Shown here piece by piece: positions 17,274-25,749 of a DNA stretch of 58,970 bases. The stretch is taken from the NCBI RefSeq assembly GCF_009725165.1, contig NZ_WNZW01000020.1, positions 1-58,970 of the forward strand, written 5' to 3'. Position 1 is the first letter of the stretch; every line of letters begins with the position of its first letter. Under the pieces are notes generated by a model that saw only the letters and a list, made by a program, of their open reading frames with translations, had not been told where the DNA came from and did not search any database. The position numbers and the translations under genes are program-made. The stretch is from Paenibacillus woosongensis. GTDB lineage: Bacteria; Bacillota; Bacilli; Paenibacillales; Paenibacillaceae.

Positions 17274-18026
17274 TCACAATTCCCTCTTGTTCATTCTTGC
17301 TTTGATTGCTGCTAATTCATCTTCGACGCTCGCAGAAGTGCTGGCGCCAGAGCTTGTGCTAGAGTTTATGCTAGAGTTCATGCTATTGTTCGAGCCAGCA
17401 TTCACATCCGGTTTTACGTTGTCGTCTTCCAAATGAACCGCCGAATCAGCAGCATTGTCCAGTGCTTCTCCAGCCCGAAGCTCGGCCAACGCCAGTGCTT
17501 CTTCCGCGGCGAGATACGCTTTCTCCTCCAGTTCATCGAAAGTGCCGGCAGATAGGCTGCTGCCCGCACCGGTGCCTTGCTGCATTCGGGAGAAGGCAAG
17601 CTTCTCCTTCAGTTCGGATTGCCGTGCCTCCAGCTGCCCGAGGTCGGATATCAGCTTCTCCTGCAGCTGCTGCATGCTTGCCGCCTTGGCGGCAGCCAGC
17701 TCGTGAGCCGTCTGCAGCTCATTCAACTTCGCGGCCTGCTGCGCTCTCTGATCCAGAAATTTCAGGGCATCATCCTCATTGCCCGCTTCCACGGCTTTCT
17801 CGGCGTAACGCTGCAGCTTTCTGATCTCAGCTTGACATTCATCCAGAGAAGCCTTGGCCCTTCGCTCATTCGCAAGCACCGCTGCCGCTTCCGCCTTCAC
17901 CTGGCCCAGATCGCTGTGCAGGTCCCTCATATATTCATCCATGGCCTTCGCCGGATCCCCCGCCCGATCTACGAACGAGTTGACGTTGGCTCTCATAATA
18001 TCCCGAAATCTCGACAAGATTCCCAT
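17274..18026 (-). CDS. pspA: PspA/IM30 membrane-stress protein
   Basis: A 250-residue, almost entirely coiled-coil protein, like PspA/Vipp1 ESCRT-III-like proteins that coat damaged membranes. The N-terminus MGILSRFRDIMRANVNSFVD and the motif AMDEYMRDL are family hallmarks. The C-terminal 50 residues are Ser/Asn-rich and low complexity (SNNSMNSSINSSTSSG), unlike the core. The ATG at 18026 has AGGGGG eight bases before it. An ECF-type promoter lies just upstream at 18062-18090, matching sigma-W control of the B. subtilis operon. Confidence 0.92.
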   Translation of the reverse strand: MGILSRFRDIMRANVNSFVDRAGDPAKAMDEYMRDLHSDLGQVKAEAAAVLANERRAKASLDECQAEIRKLQRYAEKAVEAGNEDDALKFLDQRAQQAAKLNELQTAHELAAAKAASMQQLQEKLISDLGQLEARQSELKEKLAFSRMQQGTGAGSSLSAGTFDELEEKAYLAAEEALALAELRAGEALDNAADSAVHLEDDNVKPDVNAGSNNSMNSSINSSTSSGASTSASVEDELAAIKARMNKREL

Positions 18027-18061
18027 ATAGAGTTCCCCCTCGCTAGTTGGCATTTACCTAT

Positions 18062-18090
18062 AATACATGAATTCCTGCCAAAAGGTTTCA
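18062..18090 (-). promoter_or_regulatory. ECF (sigma-W-like) promoter of the pspA operon
   Basis: On the minus strand TGAAAC (18085-18090) is followed after 17 bases by TGTAT. The sigma-W consensus is TGAAAC, 16-17 bases, CGTA. Only the first base of the -10 differs. The site lies about 36 bp before the pspA start. Known control of B. subtilis pspA by sigma-W supports it. Confidence 0.7.
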
Positions 18091-18103
18091 TTTCATGCAA
18101 AAT

Positions 18104-18125
18104 CCACAGCCTTATTCGGCTGTGG
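18104..18125. promoter_or_regulatory. Perfect inverted repeat upstream of the ECF promoter
   Basis: CCACAGCC and GGCTGTGG flank a six-base loop. It sits 14 bp upstream of the -35 element of the pspA promoter. It lacks a T-run on either side, so a protein-binding site is as likely as a terminator. Confidence 0.45.
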
Positions 18126-18290
18126 ATGGACGGGCAGAAAATTTAATTAGCATGGCGACATTCCCCCGGATGATATCCCCTTTACAGAACTTCATGACGA
18201 ATCTCCCTGCGCTGTACAAGAGCAGATACAAGCTGCGATGAGCCCCGTCTGGCGCACACACAAATTACCAAAATGCGACAAATGTAGTCA

Positions 18291-18319
18291 TTGCCAACCA
18301 CGATTCTAGTAAGTATTAT
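18291..18319 (+). promoter_or_regulatory. Sigma-A promoter of the biosynthetic operon
   Basis: TTGCCA (18291-18296), a 17-base spacer, TATTAT (18314-18319). It is followed by a very A/T-rich leader of about 55 bases and then the strong ribosome site of the carrier protein gene. No other good promoter was seen inside the ten-gene operon. Confidence 0.65.
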
Positions 18320-18381
18320 ATTAAATAACATAAAATTCTATATTTTAATAATAAATGTATTTTTAAGGAGGGAGCTATGTT

Positions 18382-18648
18382 GTGGAGCATGAAATTGAGA
18401 ACAAGCTTAGCCAAATTATCAACCAGGTGAAGGGTACCGATGCCGAATTTTGCGCTGAAGACAATTTTATTGAACAGCTGAGCATGGATTCCATGGATAT
18501 CATTCAAGTTATCGTGGCCATACAGCATGAATTCGGCCTTGATTTCTTTGGCAATCAAATCGACATCGACATCTTGAATGAATTTGGAAGACTGGCAGAC
18601 TACATTAAGCAAAATGCCGTTCAGGCGCCGTTAGGGAGTGAGCTATGA
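18382..18648 (+). CDS. Discrete acyl/peptidyl carrier protein
   Basis: 88 residues, the normal size of an ACP. The phosphopantetheine site is SMDSMDII, with the attachment Ser at residue 37. Helix I and IV features are ordinary. The start is GTG, with AAGGAGGGAG about seven bases upstream; an overlapping ATG at 18377 is out of frame. The stop overlaps the next gene (ATGA). As first gene of the operon, it is the likely tether on which the flavoproteins work. It could carry either an aminoacyl or fatty acyl group; the adjacent adenylation protein favours aminoacyl. No phosphopantetheinyl transferase is in the window. Confidence 0.9.
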   Translation: MEHEIENKLSQIINQVKGTDAEFCAEDNFIEQLSMDSMDIIQVIVAIQHEFGLDFFGNQIDIDILNEFGRLADYIKQNAVQAPLGSEL

Positions 18649-19841
18649 GTCCCGCTACGGAAAAGTTCCCAATAGTGAATCCGCAAACAAACACAAATTC
18701 TTTCTTCTCGGAAGGCCATCTGCTGCTGCGCCAGAAACTGCAAGCCTTCATGAAGCAAGAAATTCTCCCCCACGTAGAAGATTGGGAACAGCAGCGCCGG
18801 TTCCCGCTAAGAAGCATCCTCAAGAAGCTAGGGCAACAGGAATTGCTGGGCCTGCGCTATCCCTCCCAATATGGCGGACAGGATCAAGATATATTCTCAC
18901 ATATCGTATTTGCTGAAGAGCTGGGCAGAATCCCCTCCGCCGGGATCAGCATGGCCATCATCATCCATAACGACATGGTCGCCCCATTAGTGGCCGACTA
19001 TGGAACTGCAACGCAATGTGAAGAGCTGCTGTCCCCTGCACTTCGGGGCGATTTGGTTTTTGGCCATGCCGTATCGGAGGCTTCCGCCGGATCGGATGTG
19101 GCAGCAATCCAAGCCACAGCGGTACGCGAGAGCGACTACTATGTACTGAACGGCGTCAAGAATTTCGTCACGAACGGACTGGATGCAGATGTGTACTGCG
19201 TGCTTGCAGCCATGCCAGACCGCAACCCGCTGACGGGCATGGTGCTGCTATTCGTCCCCCGCTCGCTGCCCGGCATCGAAATTAGCGAAGAAATCGGCAT
19301 GATGGGTCATCGTACCGCCAATGTTGCCAGCGTATCGTTTCAGGACGTCAGGGTACCCGCGGCCTGCCGGATCGGCAACGAAGGCGGAGGATTTCTCGCC
19401 CAATTGAACCAATTCGCGCAAGAGCATATTATCTCCTCCTGCCGGGCTACCGCAATGGCTGACGAGATGCTTCGTTTAACTGTCCAGCACTGCCGCTCCA
19501 GAGTCACCTTCGGCGAACCCCTCATCAAGAATCAATGGATCCAATTCAAGATCGCGGAATTACGCACGGACATCGAGCTGAGCCGCCAATGCAACTATGT
19601 CGCAGCTTCCATTTGGCAGGAGCAGGGAGACATTTCCCTGTTATCCGCAATGGCCAAATTGCAGTCCAGCAGACTGGTCCGCAAGGTCGCCGACGAATGC
19701 CTGCAGCTGTTCGGCAAAGACGCTTATCTCGATGACCATATCATAGGGAGATTCTACCGGGACAGCCGCCTGTTCTCCATTTCGACCGGTTCTGATGAAA
19801 TGATGCTGACCAAAATTGCGAAAGTAAGCAAAATAAGCTGA
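18645..19841 (+). CDS. Acyl-CoA-dehydrogenase-like flavoprotein 1
   Basis: 398 residues, full length for the family. FAD and substrate motifs are present: AVSEASAGSDVAAIQATA near residue 145, NGVKNFVTNG, and the C-terminal QLFGKDAYLDD region. In most family members a catalytic Glu precedes the GT in the last motif (YEGTSE); here that stretch reads SISTGSDEM, so the Glu is missing. A Glu in helix G (FAQEHIIS) sits where isovaleryl- and long-chain acyl-CoA dehydrogenases keep their base. Translationally coupled to the carrier protein gene, so it probably oxidises a carrier-bound substrate at the alpha-beta position. Confidence 0.87.
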   Translation: MSPATEKFPIVNPQTNTNSFFSEGHLLLRQKLQAFMKQEILPHVEDWEQQRRFPLRSILKKLGQQELLGLRYPSQYGGQDQDIFSHIVFAEELGRIPSAGISMAIIIHNDMVAPLVADYGTATQCEELLSPALRGDLVFGHAVSEASAGSDVAAIQATAVRESDYYVLNGVKNFVTNGLDADVYCVLAAMPDRNPLTGMVLLFVPRSLPGIEISEEIGMMGHRTANVASVSFQDVRVPAACRIGNEGGGFLAQLNQFAQEHIISSCRATAMADEMLRLTVQHCRSRVTFGEPLIKNQWIQFKIAELRTDIELSRQCNYVAASIWQEQGDISLLSAMAKLQSSRLVRKVADECLQLFGKDAYLDDHIIGRFYRDSRLFSISTGSDEMMLTKIAKVSKIS

Positions 19842-19860
19842 ACTGCAGGTGATGGATACT

Positions 19861-21006
19861 ATGAGTATAAACCCGTTTACGCTGGAGCATGATGCGTACC
19901 GAAACGGCCTCCGCCATTTTATCGATCAAGAGATCAGGCCCCATTTAAGCGAATGGAGAGCCGCTGGCCATCCTCCCCCGATCAAACAAATCCTTCGCCA
20001 ATTAGGCGAAGCTGGTTATTTGTCAGCAACGTTCACTGAACAATATGGCGGGGCAGCGCTGGACTACTGGTATAACGTCATTCTACATGAAGAGCTAGCG
20101 AGACTGCCTAATGGAGCGATCGGAATGTCCGTTGCCAGCCATCTGGATATAGCGACAAGCCTGGTCGCCAAATACGCCCGCAAAGAGCTGGCGGCGGACT
20201 GGGTCCCTTCCGCTATTCAAGGCGAATCGTTGTTGGCGCTGGCCCTAACGGAAGAGAATGCCGGTTCAGATCTGAGCAATGTACAGACGACAGCTGTGCA
20301 GGAGGGGGACGGCTATATCCTTCAAGGACGGAAGACCTTCATCAGCAATGGCGTATCGGCAGACGCTTACTGCGTCCTTGCCCAGACCGCCAATAAACAG
20401 GGAGATCCTGTGCCTACTTTGTTTTTTGTGCCTAAATCGTCGCCTGGCGTTGCTGTAGTCAGGAACCTGCCAACCTTGGGCAATCGGGGGGATATCGCAG
20501 AAATTGAGTTTGACCGGGTTAAGATCGCCCCTCAGCAGGTCATAGGCGGACTGGGATTCGGCCTGTTTATTCAAATGAAGCAATTTTTCCAGGAACGGAC
20601 GATTATAGCGATCCGGATGGCCGCGATGGCACGCTACCATGTTGACCTCACCATCGAACACTCCAAGAAACGCCGCACGTTTGGCAAGCCTCTCAGCTCT
20701 AACCAGCATGTTCAATTCACTCTCGCTCAATTGATCACCGAAATTGAATCCGTTAAACAATTCAGCTATGGATGCATACGAAAAATGTCGACGCCAAACG
20801 AGAATATGGCCGATGCCGCAATGGCCAAATACGCAGGCGGGAAGCTGGTAAGGAAAGTCGCCGACCAGTGCCTGCAATTGTTCGGAGGAGAAGGCTATTT
20901 GGACGACCATCCTATTTCGCTGTTTTTCCGCGATGCCAGAGCCCTGTCATTAGCCGGGGGAACCGATGAAATGATGCTGAACATGATTGCCAAAGTAGAG
21001 TGCTAG
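19861..21006 (+). CDS. Acyl-CoA-dehydrogenase-like flavoprotein 2
   Basis: 381 residues, clearly related to the preceding flavoprotein along its whole length (shared NGV, RRTFGKPL/RVTFGEPL, QLFG.x.YLDDH, DEMML). Motifs ALTEENAGSDLSNVQTTA and FQERTIIAIRM are present. The canonical C-terminal Glu is again lost (SLAGGTDEM), while the helix G Glu is kept. The ATG at 19861 is preferred: AGGTGAT precedes it by about six bases; an earlier GTG at 19849 overlaps that site. The pair may form a heteromer or act in sequence. Confidence 0.87.
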   Translation: MSINPFTLEHDAYRNGLRHFIDQEIRPHLSEWRAAGHPPPIKQILRQLGEAGYLSATFTEQYGGAALDYWYNVILHEELARLPNGAIGMSVASHLDIATSLVAKYARKELAADWVPSAIQGESLLALALTEENAGSDLSNVQTTAVQEGDGYILQGRKTFISNGVSADAYCVLAQTANKQGDPVPTLFFVPKSSPGVAVVRNLPTLGNRGDIAEIEFDRVKIAPQQVIGGLGFGLFIQMKQFFQERTIIAIRMAAMARYHVDLTIEHSKKRRTFGKPLSSNQHVQFTLAQLITEIESVKQFSYGCIRKMSTPNENMADAAMAKYAGGKLVRKVADQCLQLFGGEGYLDDHPISLFFRDARALSLAGGTDEMMLNMIAKVEC

Positions 21007-21057
21007 GATATGTTATTCATCCAAAAAAATCAAAAGAATAGTGAGGGATAATCTATT

Positions 21058-22113
21058 ATGTCTAACCGTCAATTGCCTGAAATGATCTTCGATTCGAGCG
21101 TCCAATTTCATGAGCTTGTCCATGCATTGATTGAATGGCCGGAATTGTATTCGCATATGAAGCAAAATCCCGAGGATGCGAATGAAGCCGTAAAGCTTGC
21201 CTTGCAAACCGTGGAAGATTACAAAGCGGGCAAGGAAGCTGCTTATTATAGCCTGCACCGGGCTCTGGATCTTCTGTACAGCCTAAATATTCATCCGATG
21301 GAGCAAAAGCCGGTGTTCAACCAGTATGATCCTACGCTGATGCGCATCCAGAAAGAATTGGAGGAAGCTTGGGAAGCTTACGAGGACAGCCGTTTTCCCG
21401 ATATCGATATTCCGACGGATACCAAGGAATTTCAGCGCTGGTTCATGAGGACGATCCTGGATCATGAAGCAGCCAATCATCAGTTGTACGCCTATTTGGA
21501 GGAAAGCTGCTCCAAGGAGGAAATGAGTTACTTCTTCTCTCAAGAGATTACGGTAGACAGCCGTTTCGACGATCTCGTTGCCCTGGCGCAGATTGGCACC
21601 AGCGAAGTGATCAAGATGGAGCTTGCCGAAAATTACTGGGATGAAATGGGCAACGGTGAGATGGATAAAGTCCATACCGTCATGTTCAATTATTTGCTGG
21701 ACGAGCTGGGGCTCCTGAATGATACGAACACCTTGTCTTTAGTAGAAGGCGCTAGCTGGCAGTCCCTGGCGGTAGGCAATACCCTTCTGTATTCCGCCCT
21801 GTACCGCAAAAATCTGTATCGGGCCTTGGGCTGCCTCGGAGCGGTCGAGCTAGTTGCGCCAAAACGCTTCAGCAGACTGGTCAAGGGATTCAAACGCCTC
21901 GGCATCAGTGAAAAGGGCCGGGAATACCATACTCTGCATATCCAAATTGACACCCGTCACGGGCATGGATGGGTCAAAAACGCGATTGTTCCGATCATCA
22001 AAGACAACCCTGAGGCCAGAATCGAGATCGTAAAGGGAGCCTTCTTACGCTTAAACACCTCAATGGACTACTGCAATAAAATTTATGAGCGCTTCTCCAA
22101 AGTAAGCGTATAA
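21058..22113 (+). CDS. Iron-containing redox enzyme, haem-oxygenase-like fold
   Basis: 351 residues. The stretch MELAENYWDEMGNGEMDKVH is diagnostic of the iron-containing redox enzyme family (PF14518 type), as are an upstream HEAANHQLYAYL and a downstream HIQIDTRHGHGW. Histidines and carboxylates in these three places would bind two irons. Relatives of this fold (UndA, BesC, SznF types) do oxygen-dependent C-C cleavage, desaturation or N-oxidation. A ribosome site GTGAGGG precedes the ATG. A C-terminal half beyond the core is longer than minimal family members. The reaction here is unknown; its place beside the carrier protein suggests action on the tethered or released amino acid. Confidence 0.82.
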   Translation: MSNRQLPEMIFDSSVQFHELVHALIEWPELYSHMKQNPEDANEAVKLALQTVEDYKAGKEAAYYSLHRALDLLYSLNIHPMEQKPVFNQYDPTLMRIQKELEEAWEAYEDSRFPDIDIPTDTKEFQRWFMRTILDHEAANHQLYAYLEESCSKEEMSYFFSQEITVDSRFDDLVALAQIGTSEVIKMELAENYWDEMGNGEMDKVHTVMFNYLLDELGLLNDTNTLSLVEGASWQSLAVGNTLLYSALYRKNLYRALGCLGAVELVAPKRFSRLVKGFKRLGISEKGREYHTLHIQIDTRHGHGWVKNAIVPIIKDNPEARIEIVKGAFLRLNTSMDYCNKIYERFSKVSV

Positions 22114-22195
22114 ATGTTTGACCCGGCAACCTGATCCTATTCATTAGGTTTAAACGATATAAACATCCATTCTATGAAGGTGGGAGGTCTCTTCC

Positions 22196-23812
22196 GTGCT
22201 GGATGCATTGACAGGAAAGCCTGTAGATTCGCTGGGCGGCCGCATTTCATACTATGCCGGGAAGCAGCCGAATAAAATGGCTGTCCAGGACAGCCGGCAT
22301 TCACTGACATACGCTGAACTGGACAAGCATAGCTTGGCTTGCGCTGCCGCTTTATCCCAATGGGGAATCACCCGCGGAGATCGGATCATCTGCTTCGCCC
22401 AAAAGGAAGTCTCACTGGTAGCCGCCATCATCGGCTGCCTGCGTATGGGGGTGGGGTATGTCCCTGTAGACCCTAAGAACCCGCCAGGCCGCTTGCAGCA
22501 CATCGCGCGTGAAATCGCCCCCAAGGCTGTAATTTTACCAGAAAAAATGCTGGCGGAGGCAGCCGGCCTGGATCCGGAGATCCGGCGGATTCCCCTGGAG
22601 TCGATCTCCCCTTTCCATGCAGGACCCTGCCATCTAACGGAAGATTCTATATCAGGCCATGTCTGGCCTGATATAGATATCTCTGATATGGCTTATTGCA
22701 TGTATACGTCAGGATCGACGGGCCTGCCCAAAGGGGTGGTGATCGAGCATCGAAGCATGCTGGCCTTCTTTGCGGCGGTCAACGAATTCATGAACATCAC
22801 CGAGGAATCGGTCTGCATGAACACCTCCCCTTTTTATTTCGATGTATCGATTGTGGATACCCTGCTGCCGCTGTATTGCGGAGCAAGCGTATACTTGTAC
22901 GACGAATTCATGATTCCTTCCCTGGTGCTCCAATATATCGCCAGACGGAGGATTACCCACTTTGCGGCAGTAGCGCCGATTCTATCCTTGCTGTCTGAGG
23001 AGCCCCATTTTGGCAAAGAGGATTTATCCAGCCTGAAACGGATCATGACGGGAGCAGAGGTGCTTAACGTCAAGTCGATCCAAAGATGGCTCCAGGAGGT
23101 TCCAGCCTTGACGGTCATCAACGGATATGGGCCGACGGAGGCTACGTGCGTGTGCCTGGCTCACCCGATTACAGCCGCTAATGTGAATGATCATCATTTA
23201 TTTCCCATCGGCCGGCCTTTGACCGGCATAAATGCTCTGTTGATCGATCAAGCGGGAGAGATCATAGAGGCCCCGGGGGTCAGCGGAGAGCTCCTAGTTG
23301 CCGGAGACCAGCTCATGCGCGGCTACTGGTCGAATCCCGAAGCAACGAAATCCCGGCTCGTCGCAATCCATGGGGAGGTTTATTACCGGACCGGGGACAT
23401 TTGCCAGCAGGATGAACAGGGCTTATACCACTTTATCGGCCGAGGCGACGATGAGGTCAAAATACTCGGCTACCGCATTAACTTAAATGAAATCAGAGGG
23501 GCGCTCGGGGAGATTCCCTTGGTAAGGGATTTCATCCTGAGCATCATTCATGAGGAGGGCCGAGGCAAAGTATTAGCGGCCGCAATTATTCTAAAAGACG
23601 GCGATCTGGAACTCGGCAAGCTCGCCAATGTTCAGAGAGCGCTTAAGGACAAGCTCTTGGATTACATGGTTCCGCGTTATTTGCTGCTATGCACCGGATT
23701 TCCCAAACTGCCGTCCGGCAAAACGGACGCGAAAAGGATCGCGCGGTATATCGAAGAACAAATCGAGCATAACAAAGCGTCCTTGCACTTGCAGTCCGCA
23801 GATTGGCCATAA
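22196..23812 (+). CDS. Stand-alone NRPS-type adenylation protein
   Basis: 538 residues: an adenylation domain with no carrier or condensation domain attached. Core motifs are present: YTSGSTGLPKGV (A3), NGYGPTEAT (A5), YRTGD (A7), LGYRINLNEI (A8) and LPSGKTD (A10) with its Lys. The Asp of FDVSIVD keeps the usual contact to the alpha-amino group. By eye the pocket residues read roughly D-V-V-A-I-T-G-C-V-K, which I cannot match to a known substrate. GTG start with GGGAGGT about eight bases upstream. It should load an amino acid on the carrier protein of this operon. Confidence 0.88.
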   Translation: MLDALTGKPVDSLGGRISYYAGKQPNKMAVQDSRHSLTYAELDKHSLACAAALSQWGITRGDRIICFAQKEVSLVAAIIGCLRMGVGYVPVDPKNPPGRLQHIAREIAPKAVILPEKMLAEAAGLDPEIRRIPLESISPFHAGPCHLTEDSISGHVWPDIDISDMAYCMYTSGSTGLPKGVVIEHRSMLAFFAAVNEFMNITEESVCMNTSPFYFDVSIVDTLLPLYCGASVYLYDEFMIPSLVLQYIARRRITHFAAVAPILSLLSEEPHFGKEDLSSLKRIMTGAEVLNVKSIQRWLQEVPALTVINGYGPTEATCVCLAHPITAANVNDHHLFPIGRPLTGINALLIDQAGEIIEAPGVSGELLVAGDQLMRGYWSNPEATKSRLVAIHGEVYYRTGDICQQDEQGLYHFIGRGDDEVKILGYRINLNEIRGALGEIPLVRDFILSIIHEEGRGKVLAAAIILKDGDLELGKLANVQRALKDKLLDYMVPRYLLLCTGFPKLPSGKTDAKRIARYIEEQIEHNKASLHLQSADWP

Positions 23813-23827
23813 CTGGAGGGGATGAAT

Positions 23828-24658
23828 ATGTTGAAGCCTTTATATATCACAGATTTGGATGGTACTCTGCTTCGCTCGGACTTGAAATTATCCGATTACA
23901 CCCGAACGGTCATGAACAGAGCGATTCATGAAGGGGTGAATTTGACGTACTGCACGGCTCGCACGTATACGGCAGCGAGAAGTCTATTGAGCGGGATCCA
24001 GTTCCGCCTCCCTGCCATTTTATTAAACGGTGCCATAATGGTAGATCCTACCGAGCATAAACCTATCATTTGCAACAATCTCGCATTCGAGATTGCAGCG
24101 GATATTATAGATAAAGGAAATAAATATAATTTGTTACCAATAGTCCTAAATTATGATAATATACAAGAGACTGTAATGCATTTCGGGCTGCAGAATCAAG
24201 CCCAATGCAATTTAATAAAGCAATTGAAGGCGTGGCACCACCCCGTTTCCCAACAATCAAGGCTTATGCCTTCCGACACCTTATTGAATTTATTCTTCAT
24301 CGCTCCCTACGAACAACTGCTTCCCTTTCAAGAATGGATCGATTCCACCTATAGAGACAGCGTAGACGTACTCATATTCGAGGACTCCTATAATAAAGGA
24401 TTCTTCAATCTCCAAATCTCCAATCCAAGGGGGAATAAGGGACTTATGGTTCAGGAACTGGCTGCTTTCTTAGGAATTCCTTTATCCGCAACGACCGTAT
24501 TCGGCGACCATGTGAACGACCTCTCCATGTTTGCTGTAGCTGGGCGCAAAATCGCTGTAGGCAATGCACATGAAAGCGTCATGCAGATCGCTGACGAATC
24601 TATTCTCAGCAACGACGAGGACGGCGTTGCTAAATATTTGGGAGAGTTAATCAGTTGA
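23828..24658 (+). CDS. Cof-type HAD-superfamily phosphatase
   Basis: 276 residues. Motif I DLDGTLL with the nucleophile Asp, motif II with Thr in LTYCTARTY, Lys in GNKGLMV, and motif IV GDHVNDLSMF are all intact, so it should be an active type IIB HAD phosphatase with a large cap. The second ATG (23828) is chosen, six bases after GGAGGGG. It sits in the middle of the biosynthetic operon, so it could dephosphorylate an intermediate; a housekeeping role is possible. Confidence 0.82.
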   Translation: MLKPLYITDLDGTLLRSDLKLSDYTRTVMNRAIHEGVNLTYCTARTYTAARSLLSGIQFRLPAILLNGAIMVDPTEHKPIICNNLAFEIAADIIDKGNKYNLLPIVLNYDNIQETVMHFGLQNQAQCNLIKQLKAWHHPVSQQSRLMPSDTLLNLFFIAPYEQLLPFQEWIDSTYRDSVDVLIFEDSYNKGFFNLQISNPRGNKGLMVQELAAFLGIPLSATTVFGDHVNDLSMFAVAGRKIAVGNAHESVMQIADESILSNDEDGVAKYLGELIS

Positions 24659-25749
24659 GCGCGGTTCTGTTGCCCATCCAGCCGCCGATGATCACCGGTT
24701 ACGTCCATCATGGTCATGTGCTGAGCATCCTCGCCCATTATCCCGAGAGCTCGGACTGGTTCTACAGCAATTATATTCAATTATATTGCCATCGTAATTT
24801 TAAGGACAGCAGTGTACCTTTCAACTTCTTCATTTACGACGAACTCATCTATGAAGCTGACAAGCAGCGCTATACGACAGGATTAAGCCATTACCTGAAT
24901 TCTATTCCCTGGCTGAGCGCTGAGAAAATATCCCGGCAGAGGATACTCCAAATGGGACGGGATTGCGTCTCTTTCTTGAAAGAATGCATTCATGCGGAGT
25001 GCTACGTTTTTACCTATATCGATGAGTTTTTTATCCCTTATACTCCTTTCTTTCAGAAGAATCGATTCGCGCATCAAGTCTTGATTTTTGGCTATGACGA
25101 CGAGGCCGGGACTTTTCAGGTAGCAGATTTCATCCAAGACCGGAACCAGACGAAATATACCCAATTTGACGTGCCCTATGAACATATGGCTCAGGGATTC
25201 AGTCAAGTCGAATTGGCCGGAGAGCATCGCCAGTATACCTACCTGCTGCGCTACAGGCCGCATATCGTGTATCCCTTCGATCTGCAGCACGCCTGTCGCC
25301 AGCTCTCTGCTTACGTGAATTCCGGGAATTCCTATCAAGACATGCGAAATATGCAGCCGCCCATTGATCTGGCTTATGGCATGGAATCTTATAGCTGCTT
25401 GCAGAATTACCTTGAGCAGCTGAGGCAGGACCGCATCGCCTTCGACATACGCCCATTCCATATTATGTGGGAGCACAAGACCTGCATGCAGGCAAGGCTG
25501 GATCATCTGATCACCCGATTGGGGCTAGAGGATTTGCGGGATGTCGCCGCCGAATACGCCCAGGTCGAGAAGGGGATGAGAACGGTGCGCCTCATGCTCA
25601 TGATGTATCAGCAGAATCAGGATCCTGCGCTCATTTCCAAGATGATTGCGGCTCTTCAAGAAACGGCGCCCCTGGAGCAAAGCTTGCTCGAACGGATGCT
25701 GGCTGTGATGAGCTCTTCCGATGCGTATTTGAAAGGAGGAATACGATGA
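24655..25749 (+). CDS. BtrH-like protein (C39-type fold), candidate acyltransferase
   Basis: 364 residues. Residues 120-175 read YIDEFFIPYTPFFQKNRFAH, then QVLIFGYDDEAGTFQVADF, the pattern of the BtrH N-terminal domain. BtrH in butirosin biosynthesis transfers an amino acyl group from a carrier protein to an aminoglycoside. An alpha-helical C-terminal half follows. Start is TTG overlapping the stop of the HAD gene by four bases; the stop in turn overlaps the glycosyltransferase start. This is the best candidate for off-loading the carrier-bound product, since no thioesterase or condensation domain is present. The function is inferred from the family resemblance only. Confidence 0.65.
   Translation: MSAVLLPIQPPMITGYVHHGHVLSILAHYPESSDWFYSNYIQLYCHRNFKDSSVPFNFFIYDELIYEADKQRYTTGLSHYLNSIPWLSAEKISRQRILQMGRDCVSFLKECIHAECYVFTYIDEFFIPYTPFFQKNRFAHQVLIFGYDDEAGTFQVADFIQDRNQTKYTQFDVPYEHMAQGFSQVELAGEHRQYTYLLRYRPHIVYPFDLQHACRQLSAYVNSGNSYQDMRNMQPPIDLAYGMESYSCLQNYLEQLRQDRIAFDIRPFHIMWEHKTCMQARLDHLITRLGLEDLRDVAAEYAQVEKGMRTVRLMLMMYQQNQDPALISKMIAALQETAPLEQSLLERMLAVMSSSDAYLKGGIR

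Noticed and set aside
18377..18415. ATG start five bases before the carrier protein GTG
   Set aside because: It is in a different frame that stops after about a dozen codons.
25467..25745. 93-codon N-terminal extension of the glycosyltransferase
   Set aside because: It lies inside the preceding gene in another frame, reads as low-quality Arg/Gly sequence, and the strong ribosome site is at 25746.
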